From contig NZ_SHKN01000001.1 in assembly GCF_004217115.1 (NCBI RefSeq), forward strand, positions 995,781-1,059,780: a stretch of DNA of 64,000 nt. The letters run 5' to 3'. Made by a program: the position numbers and the translations under genes. Below the pieces are notes generated by a model. The model was not told the DNA's origin, did no database searches, and saw only the letters and a list, made by a program, of their open reading frames with translations. Source of the stretch: Ancylomarina subtilis. GTDB lineage: Bacteria > Bacteroidota > Bacteroidia > Bacteroidales > Marinifilaceae. Shown in pieces: positions 45,233 through 53,580 of the stretch; position 1 is the stretch's first letter, and the number at the start of each line of letters is the position of its first letter.

Positions 45233-45709
45233 CTAGTGTTGTTTCGCCATCTGATTGGTCAAGCTTCTCGCTTCAGCCCAATTGATTTGACCCGAGTTCG
45301 CTCCAATAACAACATCATTACCTAAATTGGTTCTAAAATGCCAGTGCGGTTCAATTGCAGCAGGATGAACCAAAGGCCAGCTTAAGCAAATCTGAGTAAA
45401 TTTATCGCCTCCATTTTGTGTGTGGAAAATTTGAATGGCTTCTTTAATTCCAATTTTATAGTCGTCAAACGCCACAATTCCAAGCGGACACATAACCGGT
45501 TGTGCCATTGTTGTTCCCATCAAAGGCGCCTGAGCGGAATAATAAGAATAACAGTCCCCATCCTTTGAACGCAAAACAATATCCCAACCTAAAATGTCAC
45601 TTAGATCTGCCCCCATACCGTGCTTAATACGAGCTGTTTTTCTTAATAGGCCATTAAAATTGACACCAGTTTCTTTTTTAGCGCTAGCTAGTAATTCTGA
45701 AATTTTCAT
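45233..45709 (-). CDS. Unknown 158-aa protein (cluster gene 1)
   Basis: Soluble, no signal peptide. Starts MKISELLASAKKETGVNFNGLLRK. The core has GWDIVLRSKDGDCYSYYSAQAP, MCPLGIVAFDDYKIGIKEAIQIFHTQNGGDKFTQICLSWPLVHPAAIEPHWHFRTNLGNDVVIGANSG, which looks like an alternating strand/helix fold with a conserved-looking PHWHFR strip. No family recognised. First gene of the cluster, ~485 nt downstream of a promoter of the same design as those of the two helical CarboxypepD_reg-like genes. Confidence 0.68.
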   Translation of the reverse strand: MKISELLASAKKETGVNFNGLLRKTARIKHGMGADLSDILGWDIVLRSKDGDCYSYYSAQAPLMGTTMAQPVMCPLGIVAFDDYKIGIKEAIQIFHTQNGGDKFTQICLSWPLVHPAAIEPHWHFRTNLGNDVVIGANSGQINWAEARSLTNQMAKQH

Positions 45710-45820
45710 AATTTTGTTTTTAATTTTATTTTAAAATTGAGTACGGCATAGGCGACTGCTCACATGATATGGATACTTAATTCGCACTTAAAACCTATAT
45801 CTTGTGATATTCGCTTATGC

Positions 45821-46003
45821 TTAAGCTTTAGTCACTTGACCTCCTTCCTTTTTTAAATCTCTATTCATTAAACGATTCTTTTTTATATCTCTTATTTTAA
45901 GGGGTTTTAACTCAAATCGGCAACATAAAACCGATAATGCATTCGTGTTTAAAATTGAATCTCTATAAAACATATCAATTACTACAAAAAAGTTATACGG
46001 CAT
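45821..46003 (-). CDS. Possible 60-aa leader-encoded protein
   Basis: An ATG-started frame within the predicted leader of the cluster, in the same direction: MPYNFFVVIDMFYRDSILN..., with a basic C-terminal half (KIRDIKKNRLMNRDLKKEGG). It ends 111 bp before cluster gene 1. It may be a real small gene of the operon or chance; no homology can be seen. Confidence 0.3.
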   Translation of the reverse strand: MPYNFFVVIDMFYRDSILNTNALSVLCCRFELKPLKIRDIKKNRLMNRDLKKEGGQVTKA

Positions 46004-46011
46004 GACTTAGA

Positions 46012-46034
46012 CCTTGATTTAAAATCGAGGTCAT
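46012..46034 (-). promoter_or_regulatory. Hairpin in the cluster leader
   Basis: Minus strand GACCTCGATTTT-AAATCAAGGTC, an imperfect ~10-bp stem in the 5' leader, immediately after the segment shared with the leader of the 49293 gene. Confidence 0.4.
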
Positions 46035-46202
46035 CTGTGAAGAAAAAGGGAGAATCTTATTTCTTCTTTTTGGTGGGATCGTTAAAATAAACCTGCTGTA
46101 CCTTTATAAAACCAACACATAAAGCTTTTATAAGAACAACCGTTATTTTTGATTCAATTCAATAATTCAAACAGCTAAAAAGCTGTATATCATATTCTAA
46201 AA

Positions 46203-46235
46203 TAAAGTTAAAGAAAAAAAACTTTAAACTCCAAA
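46203..46235 (-). promoter_or_regulatory. Shared-class promoter 3 (cluster promoter)
   Basis: Minus strand TTTG (46235-46232), 21-nt spacer, TAACTTTA (46210-46203), with the extended TTTGGAGTTTAAAG. The downstream segment 46050-46200 also aligns with 49796-49950 (shared CTTATTTC...TTTTTGGTGGGAT and TTATAAG blocks), which shows common descent of the two leaders. Confidence 0.6.
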
Positions 46236-46801
46236 TCGACTAAACATTAACCACTGAAATTCGGTCACTTATCAATGAAAAAACAACATTCACGACACAT
46301 TAGATGTATTGATTTTACTACAGACTCACTCTATTTTCGAACAGAACGATTTTTTTTTATATCAGGATGTATTTCTTTATTTCGTATTGAAACTCACTAT
46401 TCGAAAACGAATATTTATCCGGATTTAACAATTCAATTGGATGGGGTCTATTCAATAACAAGAAGGCCCTAAATGTCTTCACTGGAATTTCTCATGGGAT
46501 TGACACTAAAATGTTTGGCTGTAGTCTATTCGTGGAAGGCTTATTTATGATCGGCTCAAAAGATGGCCCCTTTTAAGCCATATTCGTTTTACGAAAGCTT
46601 CAGAAAGAACGGGACGTTGAGAACTTGGTGCGATATTCTGAAAAAACGATTCGCACCCCAAGGCTTTATAAGTCATCAGATAATAAAACAAGAGGGCAAA
46701 CAAGACGCCAGGACATACACCAGTTCCCTCAGGAGCCTTTCCCGGAATTGCTCCCCTTATGCTCCTGCAGAAGTTTGGAGCAAACCGACAACAAATTTGA
46801 C
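46236..46801. other. Intergenic region without a supported gene
   Basis: Two short plus-strand frames (46275-46472 and 46563-46805) lack recognisable domains and start context. The segment 46480-46800 is richer in GC than its surroundings and may be a gene remnant, but I cannot assign it. Confidence 0.4.
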
Positions 46802-47095
46802 TTAATCGTTTTCATAAAGTCTTAATCTGTTTCTCAAAGCATTTAATTCGTCTCTCAATGCCTTTTCTTTCTCTAAAAGATTAAATACGACATCGATGCC
46901 TTCAATATTAACGTTTAGCTCGTGATGCAAACGGATCATTTTTTCGAGGTCACTTATTTGGTCCTGATGTATAAATTGATCTTGTTCAATGATTACAATT
47001 TGAATCAGTCCTGTTTGGTACAAAGCATCAATAAATGAAAATTCAATCTCGTAGTGCGAACAAAGGGTGGTTATTTCAATTAAATTCTTTTCCAT
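46802..47095 (-). CDS. cbpM: Chaperone modulator CbpM
   Basis: 97 residues with the CbpM/MerR-like pattern: an N-terminal wHTH (LIEITTLCSHYEIEFSFIDALYQTGLIQIVIIEQDQFIHQDQISDLEKMIRLHHELNVNIEGIDVVFNLLEK) and a short coiled coil (EKALRDELNALRNRLRLYE). It begins 1 bp after the cbpA stop and should bind the J-domain of CbpA and restrain it. Confidence 0.88.
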   Translation of the reverse strand: MEKNLIEITTLCSHYEIEFSFIDALYQTGLIQIVIIEQDQFIHQDQISDLEKMIRLHHELNVNIEGIDVVFNLLEKEKALRDELNALRNRLRLYEND

Positions 47096-47096
47096 A

Positions 47097-47984
47097 TTAG
47101 CCTATTTTTTGTAATTCTTTAAATAGCTCCTTTTCTTTCTCGCTCAGGTTTGTAGGAATCTTAATCAGGTAGGTGATTATGAGATCGCCAAATTCGCCCT
47201 CCTTCTTATAAACAGGAAAGCCCTTCCCTTTCAACTTTACTTTAGTTTCGTTTTGTGTTTCAGGTGCTATTTTTAGTTTCACTTTGCCATCAAAAGTATC
47301 CACCATAATCTCGCCGCCTAAAAGTGACGTGTACAGGTTTAGATAAACATTTAAATATAAATTATTACCATCCCGTTTAAATTGTGTCCGATTGATAATG
47401 ATAAACTTAATGTACAGATCGCCATTGGGTCCGCCATTCAATCCCTGGCCTCCCTTTCCTTTTATTTTAATCACCTGACCATTCTCCACACCTGCGGGTA
47501 TGGTCAGCCGTATATTGTTATCATTTACAGTTAATACCCGCTTATGCGTTGTATAAACGTCTTTTAAATCCAAATGCAATTCGGCATGATAATCCTGACC
47601 TTTAAATTTGGGATAATGAGCCTGCCTGTAAGAAGATCGTTTTCCTCCAAACATAGACTCAAAAAAATCCGAATATTCCTGACCTGAAAACCCTTGCTGA
47701 GCAAATCCATGCTGAGACTGTTGTTGCCTTTGATATTGGGCTTTTTCATATTCCTCACCCTGTTTCCAATCCTTACCATACTTATCATATTTATTGCGAT
47801 TTTCGGGCACGCTCAACACTTGGTAGGCTTCATTTATTTCTTTGAATTTGATCTCAGCTTCCTTATTGTCGGGGTTTAAATCCGGATGATATTTCCGGGC
47901 GAGTTTTCGATAGGCCGCTTTAATTTCCTTTACACTTGCGGTTTTCGAAACGCCCAAAATCTTATAATAATCTATAAATGCCAT
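47097..47984 (-). CDS. cbpA: CbpA-type DnaJ co-chaperone
   Basis: 295 residues. J-domain 1-70 with the HPD motif ([20 protein letters not shown]), a Gln/Gly linker ([30 protein letters not shown]), then the DnaJ C-terminal beta domains ([68 protein letters not shown]). It lacks the Cys-rich zinc finger of DnaJ, which identifies the CbpA type. Cotranscribed with cbpM. Transcription is predicted from promoter module D, with a ~170-nt leader. Confidence 0.93.
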   Translation of the reverse strand: MAFIDYYKILGVSKTASVKEIKAAYRKLARKYHPDLNPDNKEAEIKFKEINEAYQVLSVPENRNKYDKYGKDWKQGEEYEKAQYQRQQQSQHGFAQQGFSGQEYSDFFESMFGGKRSSYRQAHYPKFKGQDYHAELHLDLKDVYTTHKRVLTVNDNNIRLTIPAGVENGQVIKIKGKGGQGLNGGPNGDLYIKFIIINRTQFKRDGNNLYLNVYLNLYTSLLGGEIMVDTFDGKVKLKIAPETQNETKVKLKGKGFPVYKKEGEFGDLIITYLIKIPTNLSEKEKELFKELQKIG

Positions 47985-48159
47985 TAAATTATTTTTAGTT
48001 TATTTTTATTGGGCATACAGGTCTTTTTAAGGACCATGCACTTTCTTTTTATAATGCTATCAATCTATAAGCAACACAAGAAAATCACCGAACAAGCACC
48101 TTCAAGTTTTCCCATAATCAATAGGGTCCCCACTGATATCTCAACTTACAGATTACAAC

Positions 48160-48250
48160 TTAAATTACAAAATTTTAAAAGCAAACAATCAATCGAACTA
48201 TCGCAAAATCAGAAACATATCTAAAATAGAACCCATCTACATAATTAGGA
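48160..48250 (-). promoter_or_regulatory. Promoter module D (cbpA-cbpM)
   Basis: Minus strand TTG (48188-48186), 18-nt spacer, TAATTTAA (48167-48160). Upstream bases include TTCTATTTTAGAT and TAATTATGTAGA, close to modules A-C. Confidence 0.55.
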
Positions 48251-48267
48251 ATCCTTAATGAGAGGCA

Positions 48268-48302
48268 TAAAAAAGGTGTGATTTTCTCCAATCACACCTT
48301 TT
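48268..48302 (-). terminator. Terminator of the helical CarboxypepD_reg-like gene 2
   Basis: AAGGTGTGAT / ATCACACCTT stem with TTTTTTA after it on the minus strand, ~70 bp after the stop at 48373. Confidence 0.85.
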
Positions 48303-48372
48303 ACTGATATGTAAATGCCAATCCCACCAAAGAATCAAACATTTACACAAGCTATCGTCACCCCCAAAAAAA

Positions 48373-49293
48373 TCAGAGGTGATCAATAGATGCCGGTTCC
48401 AGAAACACATCCAGACGATCGGTCACACCAAAATTGTGAACCAGTGTAATGATCTGGCTTTTATAATTGGTTGCACTAAATTCAATTGGAAAAGTCCCGG
48501 CATCGAGATGTGAAATGCGAAAACCACCTTCTGCACCTCTTATGCTATGCACAATCTCAGCCTCTGGAATCAAAACCCGGGCATTCGGAACGGGTTTTCT
48601 GGTCCGACTATCCTTCACCGACCCGATTAGGGCCATTTTTCTACTTGCGATGCGTTCCCGTCGGACCGCCTGCAAATAAGCGGCATAAACTTCAGGATCG
48701 GATAACTTGAAGAAACTCTCCATCAGTTTATTCAACTGATCGATCTGTAAACGATCTATTTCCTTAGCCAGACTTTCGATTGTGAGCGTGGCACTTTCCT
48801 TTTTCTTAATCATCTCCTGAGGCAAAGCCATATATGACTCCAGAGCCGAACAATTGTCCTTTAACAACTGAAGCATTTCAGCACTAATGCCCATCTCTGC
48901 CAGGCTTTCAGTATTCATATCACAGTACTCAATAATACTAACTGCCTTATGCTTTATGTTCAGAAACGACATCCGCAGCAATTTTTTATAGGTACTCTTG
49001 TAGTTCTCAATATCATTCAACTGATTCTTATTTAAACAGTTGGTATAAATCAGGTTCATAATACTGATTAAACTATGAGCCAAATTTTCTCGTCGCTGTG
49101 TTTTGGCAAGGGTGTATCCCCTGTTATCGGCTGTTTGAATCAAAATAGCTTCATTAAGATCGACTCCCAACTTCAACAACTTGCCTATAAGCGTCCAAAC
49201 CAATGGGATCGCCTCTAATTTTGACTTAAATTCTGTTACAAAATCATTAAACTGGTACAACATTTTTTGTACGGGTATAAATTTCTTATTCAT
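48373..49293 (-). CDS. Helical protein with C-terminal CarboxypepD_reg-like domain, paralogue 2
   Basis: 306 residues, no signal peptide. Residues ~1-220 are helical. Residues ~222-300 carry the beta domain: ALIGSVKDSRTRKPVPNARVLIPE, IRGAEGGFRISHLDAGTFPIEFSATNYKSQIITL. It is the paralogue of the 6640-7566 protein (same length, same two-part layout, matching junction). The promoter class and the presence of a 21-bp array in the leader are also shared, although the array consensus differs. Function unknown; a cytosolic location is predicted, which is unusual for this beta domain. Confidence 0.75.
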   Translation of the reverse strand: MNKKFIPVQKMLYQFNDFVTEFKSKLEAIPLVWTLIGKLLKLGVDLNEAILIQTADNRGYTLAKTQRRENLAHSLISIMNLIYTNCLNKNQLNDIENYKSTYKKLLRMSFLNIKHKAVSIIEYCDMNTESLAEMGISAEMLQLLKDNCSALESYMALPQEMIKKKESATLTIESLAKEIDRLQIDQLNKLMESFFKLSDPEVYAAYLQAVRRERIASRKMALIGSVKDSRTRKPVPNARVLIPEAEIVHSIRGAEGGFRISHLDAGTFPIEFSATNYKSQIITLVHNFGVTDRLDVFLEPASIDHL

Positions 49294-49460
49294 AACTTCA
49301 GATTTAAAAGATTAATAATTAGTCTATCACATTTCGCAAAAATGCTTATAAACCGAGCTCTCTTAAACTTCAAAATTGTATACGCTTAATCCTTTCCATC
49401 ATTCTAAACAAAAAACAGAATACTTATAATTTAAAGGTTGAACAATCTAACCAATCAATT

Positions 49461-49796
49461 TCTGTGTCATAAACACAGGCCTCTGTGTTGCCATCGCCAT
49501 AAGCCATATTATCCTCACCGCCATCTGTTTCGCAACCCCGGGCATTTCTATCATCAAACCTAGAGGTTTATGCACCAACACCACAGTCTATGTCATCAAC
49601 ACAAAGGCCTGTGCGACCTACTCGAAACACGAATGAAAAGATTTGATTTTCTGTGTTATAAACGTCCTATTTTATGTCAGAATCATTTTTATCAATGTTA
49701 AAAACAACTTCCTCTATCGAGGAAATAAAAACAAACAAATTAACAACATCAGATTCTGAGTCGAAATCAGAAACCTCCGTTTAGAAATAAAAGGCG
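49461..49796. repeat. 21-bp degenerate tandem array 2
   Basis: Sixteen consecutive 21-bp windows with no indel. The strongest units are at 49461, 49482, 49587, 49650 and 49755; others are decayed. The consensus is TCTGTGTCAT followed by AAACACAGGCC. On the minus strand (sense of the gene at 49293) it reads as heptads near (N/R)-x-V-F-M-T-Q, with Gln CAG changed to TAG or TAA in several units. The last unit overlaps the segment shared with the leader of the 41-46 kb cluster. Confidence 0.75.
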
Positions 49797-49958
49797 TCTT
49801 ATTTCCAATTTTTGGTGGGATTGTTAAATTATAAGTATACCGATTACTTAAAATCAATATAAAAAGCTCTTCCGGAAGAAACTTTTAGAGAATTAATAGC
49901 TCTTATAAGTCAAACTTATGATTCAGATACTTAATAAGCTATGGATCATTTTCTACAA

Positions 49959-49991
49959 CAAAGTTAAATAAATTATTCTTTAAGCTCCAAA
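49959..49991 (-). promoter_or_regulatory. Shared-class promoter 2
   Basis: Minus strand TTTG (49991-49988), 21-nt spacer, TAACTTTG (49966-49959), a full match to TAnnTTTG, with the extended TTTGGAGCTTAAAG. The predicted leader of ~660 nt contains array 2 and ends at the start codon at 49293. Confidence 0.65.
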
Positions 49992-50271
49992 CCAAAAATT
50001 CACTTGTCAGGAAAAAAAGCTCATTCATCAACTAAAAACATGCATTAAAGTATGTTTCAACCCTCTGATTTTATTGAGATTCCCGAACAATTAAGAATCT
50101 GTTATTTGCGTATCAAATAATTTCAAAAAATATTCACACTCCATTTCAATCCTGATCTTTTTCCCTAAACATCAGCTAAACAGAACACTATTCGAAAACG
50201 AAGATATCTTATTGTTTTATAGTTTTCACACCTAAAATGAGCCAAAGATAGGGAGCTGATGAGTGGGCATT

Positions 50272-50301
50272 AAAAAACCCAAAGCTGACGAGCTTTGGGT
50301 T
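50272..50301 (-). terminator. Terminator of the transglutaminase-like gene
   Basis: Perfect AACCCAAAGCT / AGCTTTGGGTT stem, GACG (or CGTC) loop, TTTTTTA on the minus strand. Confidence 0.9.
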
Positions 50302-50382
50302 ATTTCTTTGAGGTTTGCGGTAATTGGTAGAGGGCACTTGCCCTGCCATTACTTAAAACAAAATATTGAGCATTAGTGCTTA

Positions 50383-51513
50383 TTATTCAGGTTTAGCCCA
50401 AAATAGATCAGAATTATTTGTCTTATAATTCACAAATTTCACACCTGTCTTATTATTTGTAAATTCACTTTTTTGCGGATTTTGCTCAATCCCATCTAAA
50501 GGCAAAAGTTCAATATATGTGATCTCTTTTCCACTTTCCGAAGTTTCAGTATTATAACCACTTATTAATGGAACTTGAAGTCTGTAAAGGTTTTTAGCCA
50601 TATAAAATTCTAAATAATGTTCTTTTGACTGTAAGTTCGTTCTATTCCAGTTTGCATCAGCATTCAGAACTAATGGTAGCCCTTGGATTAGTCTTTCCCT
50701 GACTTCTTGAATACCAAGCAAATTCCCTTTTTCGTCCATTACATACGCATCAAATGTTGGATCAATCCAAATCCATTTGTTCAACTCTGTGCTGTAAACC
50801 ATATTTATTACGTGGCAATCATTAAATTTAGTTTCTCTAGGCATACAGGTGATATACCTTGATTTAATTCCCATAGATAAATAGCATTCATTGAGCATTG
50901 TTGCCATCATTCTACAGTTTATTCCGCGATTTTCAATTTTACAAGCATTCACTAATTCAATAGCATTCTTATTCTTTGGATTATAGCTATTTCCATCGTG
51001 TTTTACGATATTATGAACCCAATGCAAAAGATTAAAAATCTGTAAAAGTTCACTTCCATTTCCTGCTATCGAGTCTAATTTTAAGGTTTCCCGAGTTTTA
51101 ATAAGATTTGAATTATCCTGAGATTGGTATGTAAATTCGGGAATATAGCGATTATCTGAATTATTATATTCGCTCGCTTTTCTTAATACTTCTAATTTTG
51201 ATGGCTCCCAAACTATTCGAGTTCTTGCCGAATCTTTCTCATTAAGTAAAATAACAAAATCATATTGTTGGTTAGGTTCAATATCAAATGAGATTGAATC
51301 GATATCTGTATAAAAGGTTACCTTTTTTGCTGACGTCGTATAAATATCCGGATTAGCATCTGGTGCAATTCTCCAAGCATTTTTTTTCAGAGTATTGCCA
51401 TCTTTAATATCAACTTGTGGTGAGTTTGCTTTTACAGTCTTCAGTTCACTTTGTGCAACTATTGCTTGTGTTGAAATCACTAGCACAATAAGGATTAGGA
51501 TTTTAAGTTTCAT
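50383..51513 (-). CDS. Secreted transglutaminase-like domain protein
   Basis: 376 residues, signal peptide (MKLKILILIVLVISTQAIVAQ). A transglutaminase-like core spans ~165-260: NLLHWVHNIVKHDG, ENRGINCRMMATMLNECYLSMGIKSRYITCMP (catalytic Cys in GINCR), DCHVINMVYSTELNKWIWIDPTFDAYV (His and Asp). An N-terminal beta region and a C-terminal extension flank it. It is probably a periplasmic or surface peptidase-like or inactive member. It is the last gene of the cassette-like run, with its own strong terminator. Confidence 0.85.
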   Translation of the reverse strand: MKLKILILIVLVISTQAIVAQSELKTVKANSPQVDIKDGNTLKKNAWRIAPDANPDIYTTSAKKVTFYTDIDSISFDIEPNQQYDFVILLNEKDSARTRIVWEPSKLEVLRKASEYNNSDNRYIPEFTYQSQDNSNLIKTRETLKLDSIAGNGSELLQIFNLLHWVHNIVKHDGNSYNPKNKNAIELVNACKIENRGINCRMMATMLNECYLSMGIKSRYITCMPRETKFNDCHVINMVYSTELNKWIWIDPTFDAYVMDEKGNLLGIQEVRERLIQGLPLVLNADANWNRTNLQSKEHYLEFYMAKNLYRLQVPLISGYNTETSESGKEITYIELLPLDGIEQNPQKSEFTNNKTGVKFVNYKTNNSDLFWAKPE

Positions 51514-51519
51514 AGTTTA

Positions 51520-51750
51520 TATTTCATTATTTGTAAAAGGTTAGTGCTGTATTACCAACAACCAAAGGGAGCTCACGAAACGAAATGAGTAAACCGTTAA
51601 AGAAGTAAGCCGCATATATTTGTTTATATTTTGAACAAACCAATTTAATTGGCTTGCTGGTGTTTATTAATTGAACTAAACTTTCAAACTGCTCATCAAC
51701 GCCCATGAAATTTAGCTTTTGTTGGCAATAGTATTTTATCCCTCTCAAGA
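51520..51750. repeat. Cassette-boundary fold-back element 1
   Basis: Ends TATTGCCAACAA and TTGTTGGTAATA are inverted copies, and the centre has CCAATTAAATTGG. Similar architecture at 52405-52620 and 53375-53580. A 73-codon frame spans it but is probably not a gene. It resembles attC-like fold-back sites between gene cassettes; the identity is inference and canonical RYYYAAC/GTTRRRY cores are not exact. Confidence 0.45.
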
Positions 51751-52404
51751 AATAAGTATAGCATTTAACTTTTCACCTTTTGAATTCAATATATATTCAT
51801 AAGGTTCTTGCTCAGATAAACTTCTCAAACTAACCTCACCAGAACTAGTAACTTGTCTAATTTGTATTAGACCAGCGCTCAACAAACTACCACTGTACTC
51901 ATTAGATAAAGTTTGTCCAGAATTAAAAATGCACAAGTTCATTAAATCTGGTAAATATGACCGATTAACAATTTGAGAGAATTCTATAAATTCTTCTAAT
52001 TCAATAAAACCACTAATAAATGATTTAAAAATTTTGGCAATTATTTCTGGTTTATCCGAGTCGTCAATCTTATTAATTATTTCGAGTAAACTTTCCCCTA
52101 TTCTATTTTGATACTTTTTGTCATTATCAATTTTAGATCTCATTTCAGCTTTCTCTTTTTCAGAAAGATTGCCAAGTTCATTTATGAATTTCAATAATTT
52201 TTGGATGAATAAATGATCAGAGATACTATTCGTAATTTTGTAAATACTTTTTAAAGTACCTATAATAGGAATCTGATCAATAGTATCATTTTCAATTATC
52301 GCATCTAAAGTTAATTCCCCCATTTCAGAGATAATGTCTTTAGCTCCATTATCACTTATCGTCTCCATAAGAGAGTTTTCTATGGTCATTAGTTCTTTTG
52401 TCAT
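51745..52404 (-). CDS. Unknown cassette protein, 219 aa
   Basis: Started at the ATG at 52404 (MTKELMTIENSLMETISDNG) because the longer frame to 52482 runs into the fold-back boundary element. The protein is soluble and mostly helical: TIDQIPIIGTLKSIYKITNSISDHLFIQKLLKFINELGNLSEKEKAEMRSKI and IIAKIFKSFISGFIELEEFIEF. The C-terminal part (IQIRQVTSSGEVSLRSLSEQEPYEYILNSKGEKL) looks like a small winged-helix. Similar proteins occur in accessory regions, but I know no assigned function. Confidence 0.65.
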   Translation of the reverse strand: MTKELMTIENSLMETISDNGAKDIISEMGELTLDAIIENDTIDQIPIIGTLKSIYKITNSISDHLFIQKLLKFINELGNLSEKEKAEMRSKIDNDKKYQNRIGESLLEIINKIDDSDKPEIIAKIFKSFISGFIELEEFIEFSQIVNRSYLPDLMNLCIFNSGQTLSNEYSGSLLSAGLIQIRQVTSSGEVSLRSLSEQEPYEYILNSKGEKLNAILIS

Positions 52405-52620
52405 TTTTATATTATTGCCAACGGGCTTGCGAAGTTTTGTGGGCTTTCGAAACAATTCACTTTCAAATCCGCACTTAGCCAAAACTTTTATTTACATTAA
52501 TTCAAATTATAAATTGACAAATCAAAGATTTGGCGGTGTTGCAACGAAGAACTGCGATTGATTTACCCGCTAACCCCGCATTACATATAACTTTTGTTGT
52601 AAACAGTGTTTTATAATTTC
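52405..52620. repeat. Cassette-boundary fold-back element 2
   Basis: Minus strand contains CACCGCCAAATCTTTGATTTG and GTTTTGGCTAAGTGC, which also occur (with changes) in element 3 as CTCCGCCAAATCTGCGATTTG and ATTTGGCTCAGTGC. It is flanked by GTTGGCAATA next to the downstream start. Confidence 0.5.
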
Positions 52621-52679
52621 TTCTATATTTCTATTAATTTCATAAATGTAACTCTTATTCAATTTCAAGAATTATTCTT

Positions 52680-53345
52680 TCAAAACTCACCAAACTTGTA
52701 TATTAAAAGTAATATAATTCCGTAAAATAATATTAAATTAAGAATAACATAAGTAATGCGCTTTAGTTTACTCATATCGAATGCTCTTGAATTCCAAATA
52801 ATAATCAGTAAATGGTATGGAATGAAAAAAAATTGTTCAATAAAATTAGAGGTGTTTAATAAATTTAAGGTTATAGATATTGGAACAAATACTATAGTCC
52901 ATAAACTTACATTGTAAATATTTAAAACCAGATGTTCGTATAAGTTCCTTTTATATTTAAAAAAGGTTATGAAACTTAAAAAAGTTAATATGAAAATATT
53001 AAAAGAGAGAAGAATAAATTGAGTGGAAGCCTTACTTGTGATACTAACTCCTAAAAAATCCTTAGCGAAAATATAATGTAATAAAATGAATAAGGATGCC
53101 ATTGTGAAGAATTTTCCAGGACTGTAATAAAATTTCCGAAATCCATTCCAATAGTTTAAAACTAATGTTTTGGGTTGGCTTAATCCGATTCGAATATTTC
53201 GGAAAAAAGATTTTTCTAATGAAAAAATACTACCAAATAAATCTCCTAAAAATGTTATGAAATTAATTCTACCACCATTATAATATTGTCCACACTTTGA
53301 GCAATATTTATCATTTATTTCACTTGAACATACAGAACATTTCAT
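52680..53345 (-). CDS. DUF3667-like zinc-ribbon membrane protein
   Basis: 221 residues. An N-terminal zinc ribbon (MKCSVCSSEINDKYCSKCGQ) is followed by a cytosolic segment with RIGLSQPKTLVLNYWNGFRKFYYSPGKFFTMASL, the DUF3667 pattern, and about five membrane helices (~80-215). It is unusually AT-rich, consistent with an acquired cassette. Function unknown. The start is 30 bp from fold-back element 3. Confidence 0.8.
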   Translation of the reverse strand: MKCSVCSSEINDKYCSKCGQYYNGGRINFITFLGDLFGSIFSLEKSFFRNIRIGLSQPKTLVLNYWNGFRKFYYSPGKFFTMASLFILLHYIFAKDFLGVSITSKASTQFILLSFNIFILTFLSFITFFKYKRNLYEHLVLNIYNVSLWTIVFVPISITLNLLNTSNFIEQFFFIPYHLLIIIWNSRAFDMSKLKRITYVILNLILFYGIILLLIYKFGEF

Positions 53346-53374
53346 ATTCTCTGAGGTTTTATTTGTGGTGTGTG

Positions 53375-53580
53375 TTAACGTTCAGTATAAAAAATCGTAA
53401 GTGATTTTGAAGCTCTTACCTGTCAAGTTGCACTGAGCCAAATTTGCGTTTTGACACAAATTTAAAGTTTTAAAACAAACCGTCAAATCGCAGATTTGGC
53501 GGAGTTGATTAAATGTGCAAATATTCCGTAAACCACTGAGCCACTTATGTTTTTTATACATTGTTGGCATTAGTTATTCC
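53375..53580. repeat. Cassette-boundary fold-back element 3
   Basis: The ends pair over ~30 nt: TGCCAACAATGTATAAAAAA with CATAAGTGG on one side, and TCACTTACGATTTTTTATAC with GTTAAC on the other (minus strand). The centre has CCAAATCTGCGATTTGACGG. This is the clearest of the three elements. Confidence 0.6.

Noticed and set aside
45836-45848. GGAAGGAGGTCA as a strong Shine-Dalgarno site in the cluster leader
   Set aside because: The following GTG frame is only four codons long, and Bacteroidota rarely depend on such sites. It is probably chance.
46563-46805. 80-codon plus-strand frame next to cbpM
   Set aside because: No domain, no promoter and no family; the slightly higher GC hints at a gene remnant, but this cannot be supported.
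51527-51748. A 73-codon minus-strand frame between the 219-aa gene and the transglutaminase-like gene
   Set aside because: It spans the fold-back boundary element completely, including both inverted ends and the central palindrome, so the frame is explained by the repeat and not by a gene.
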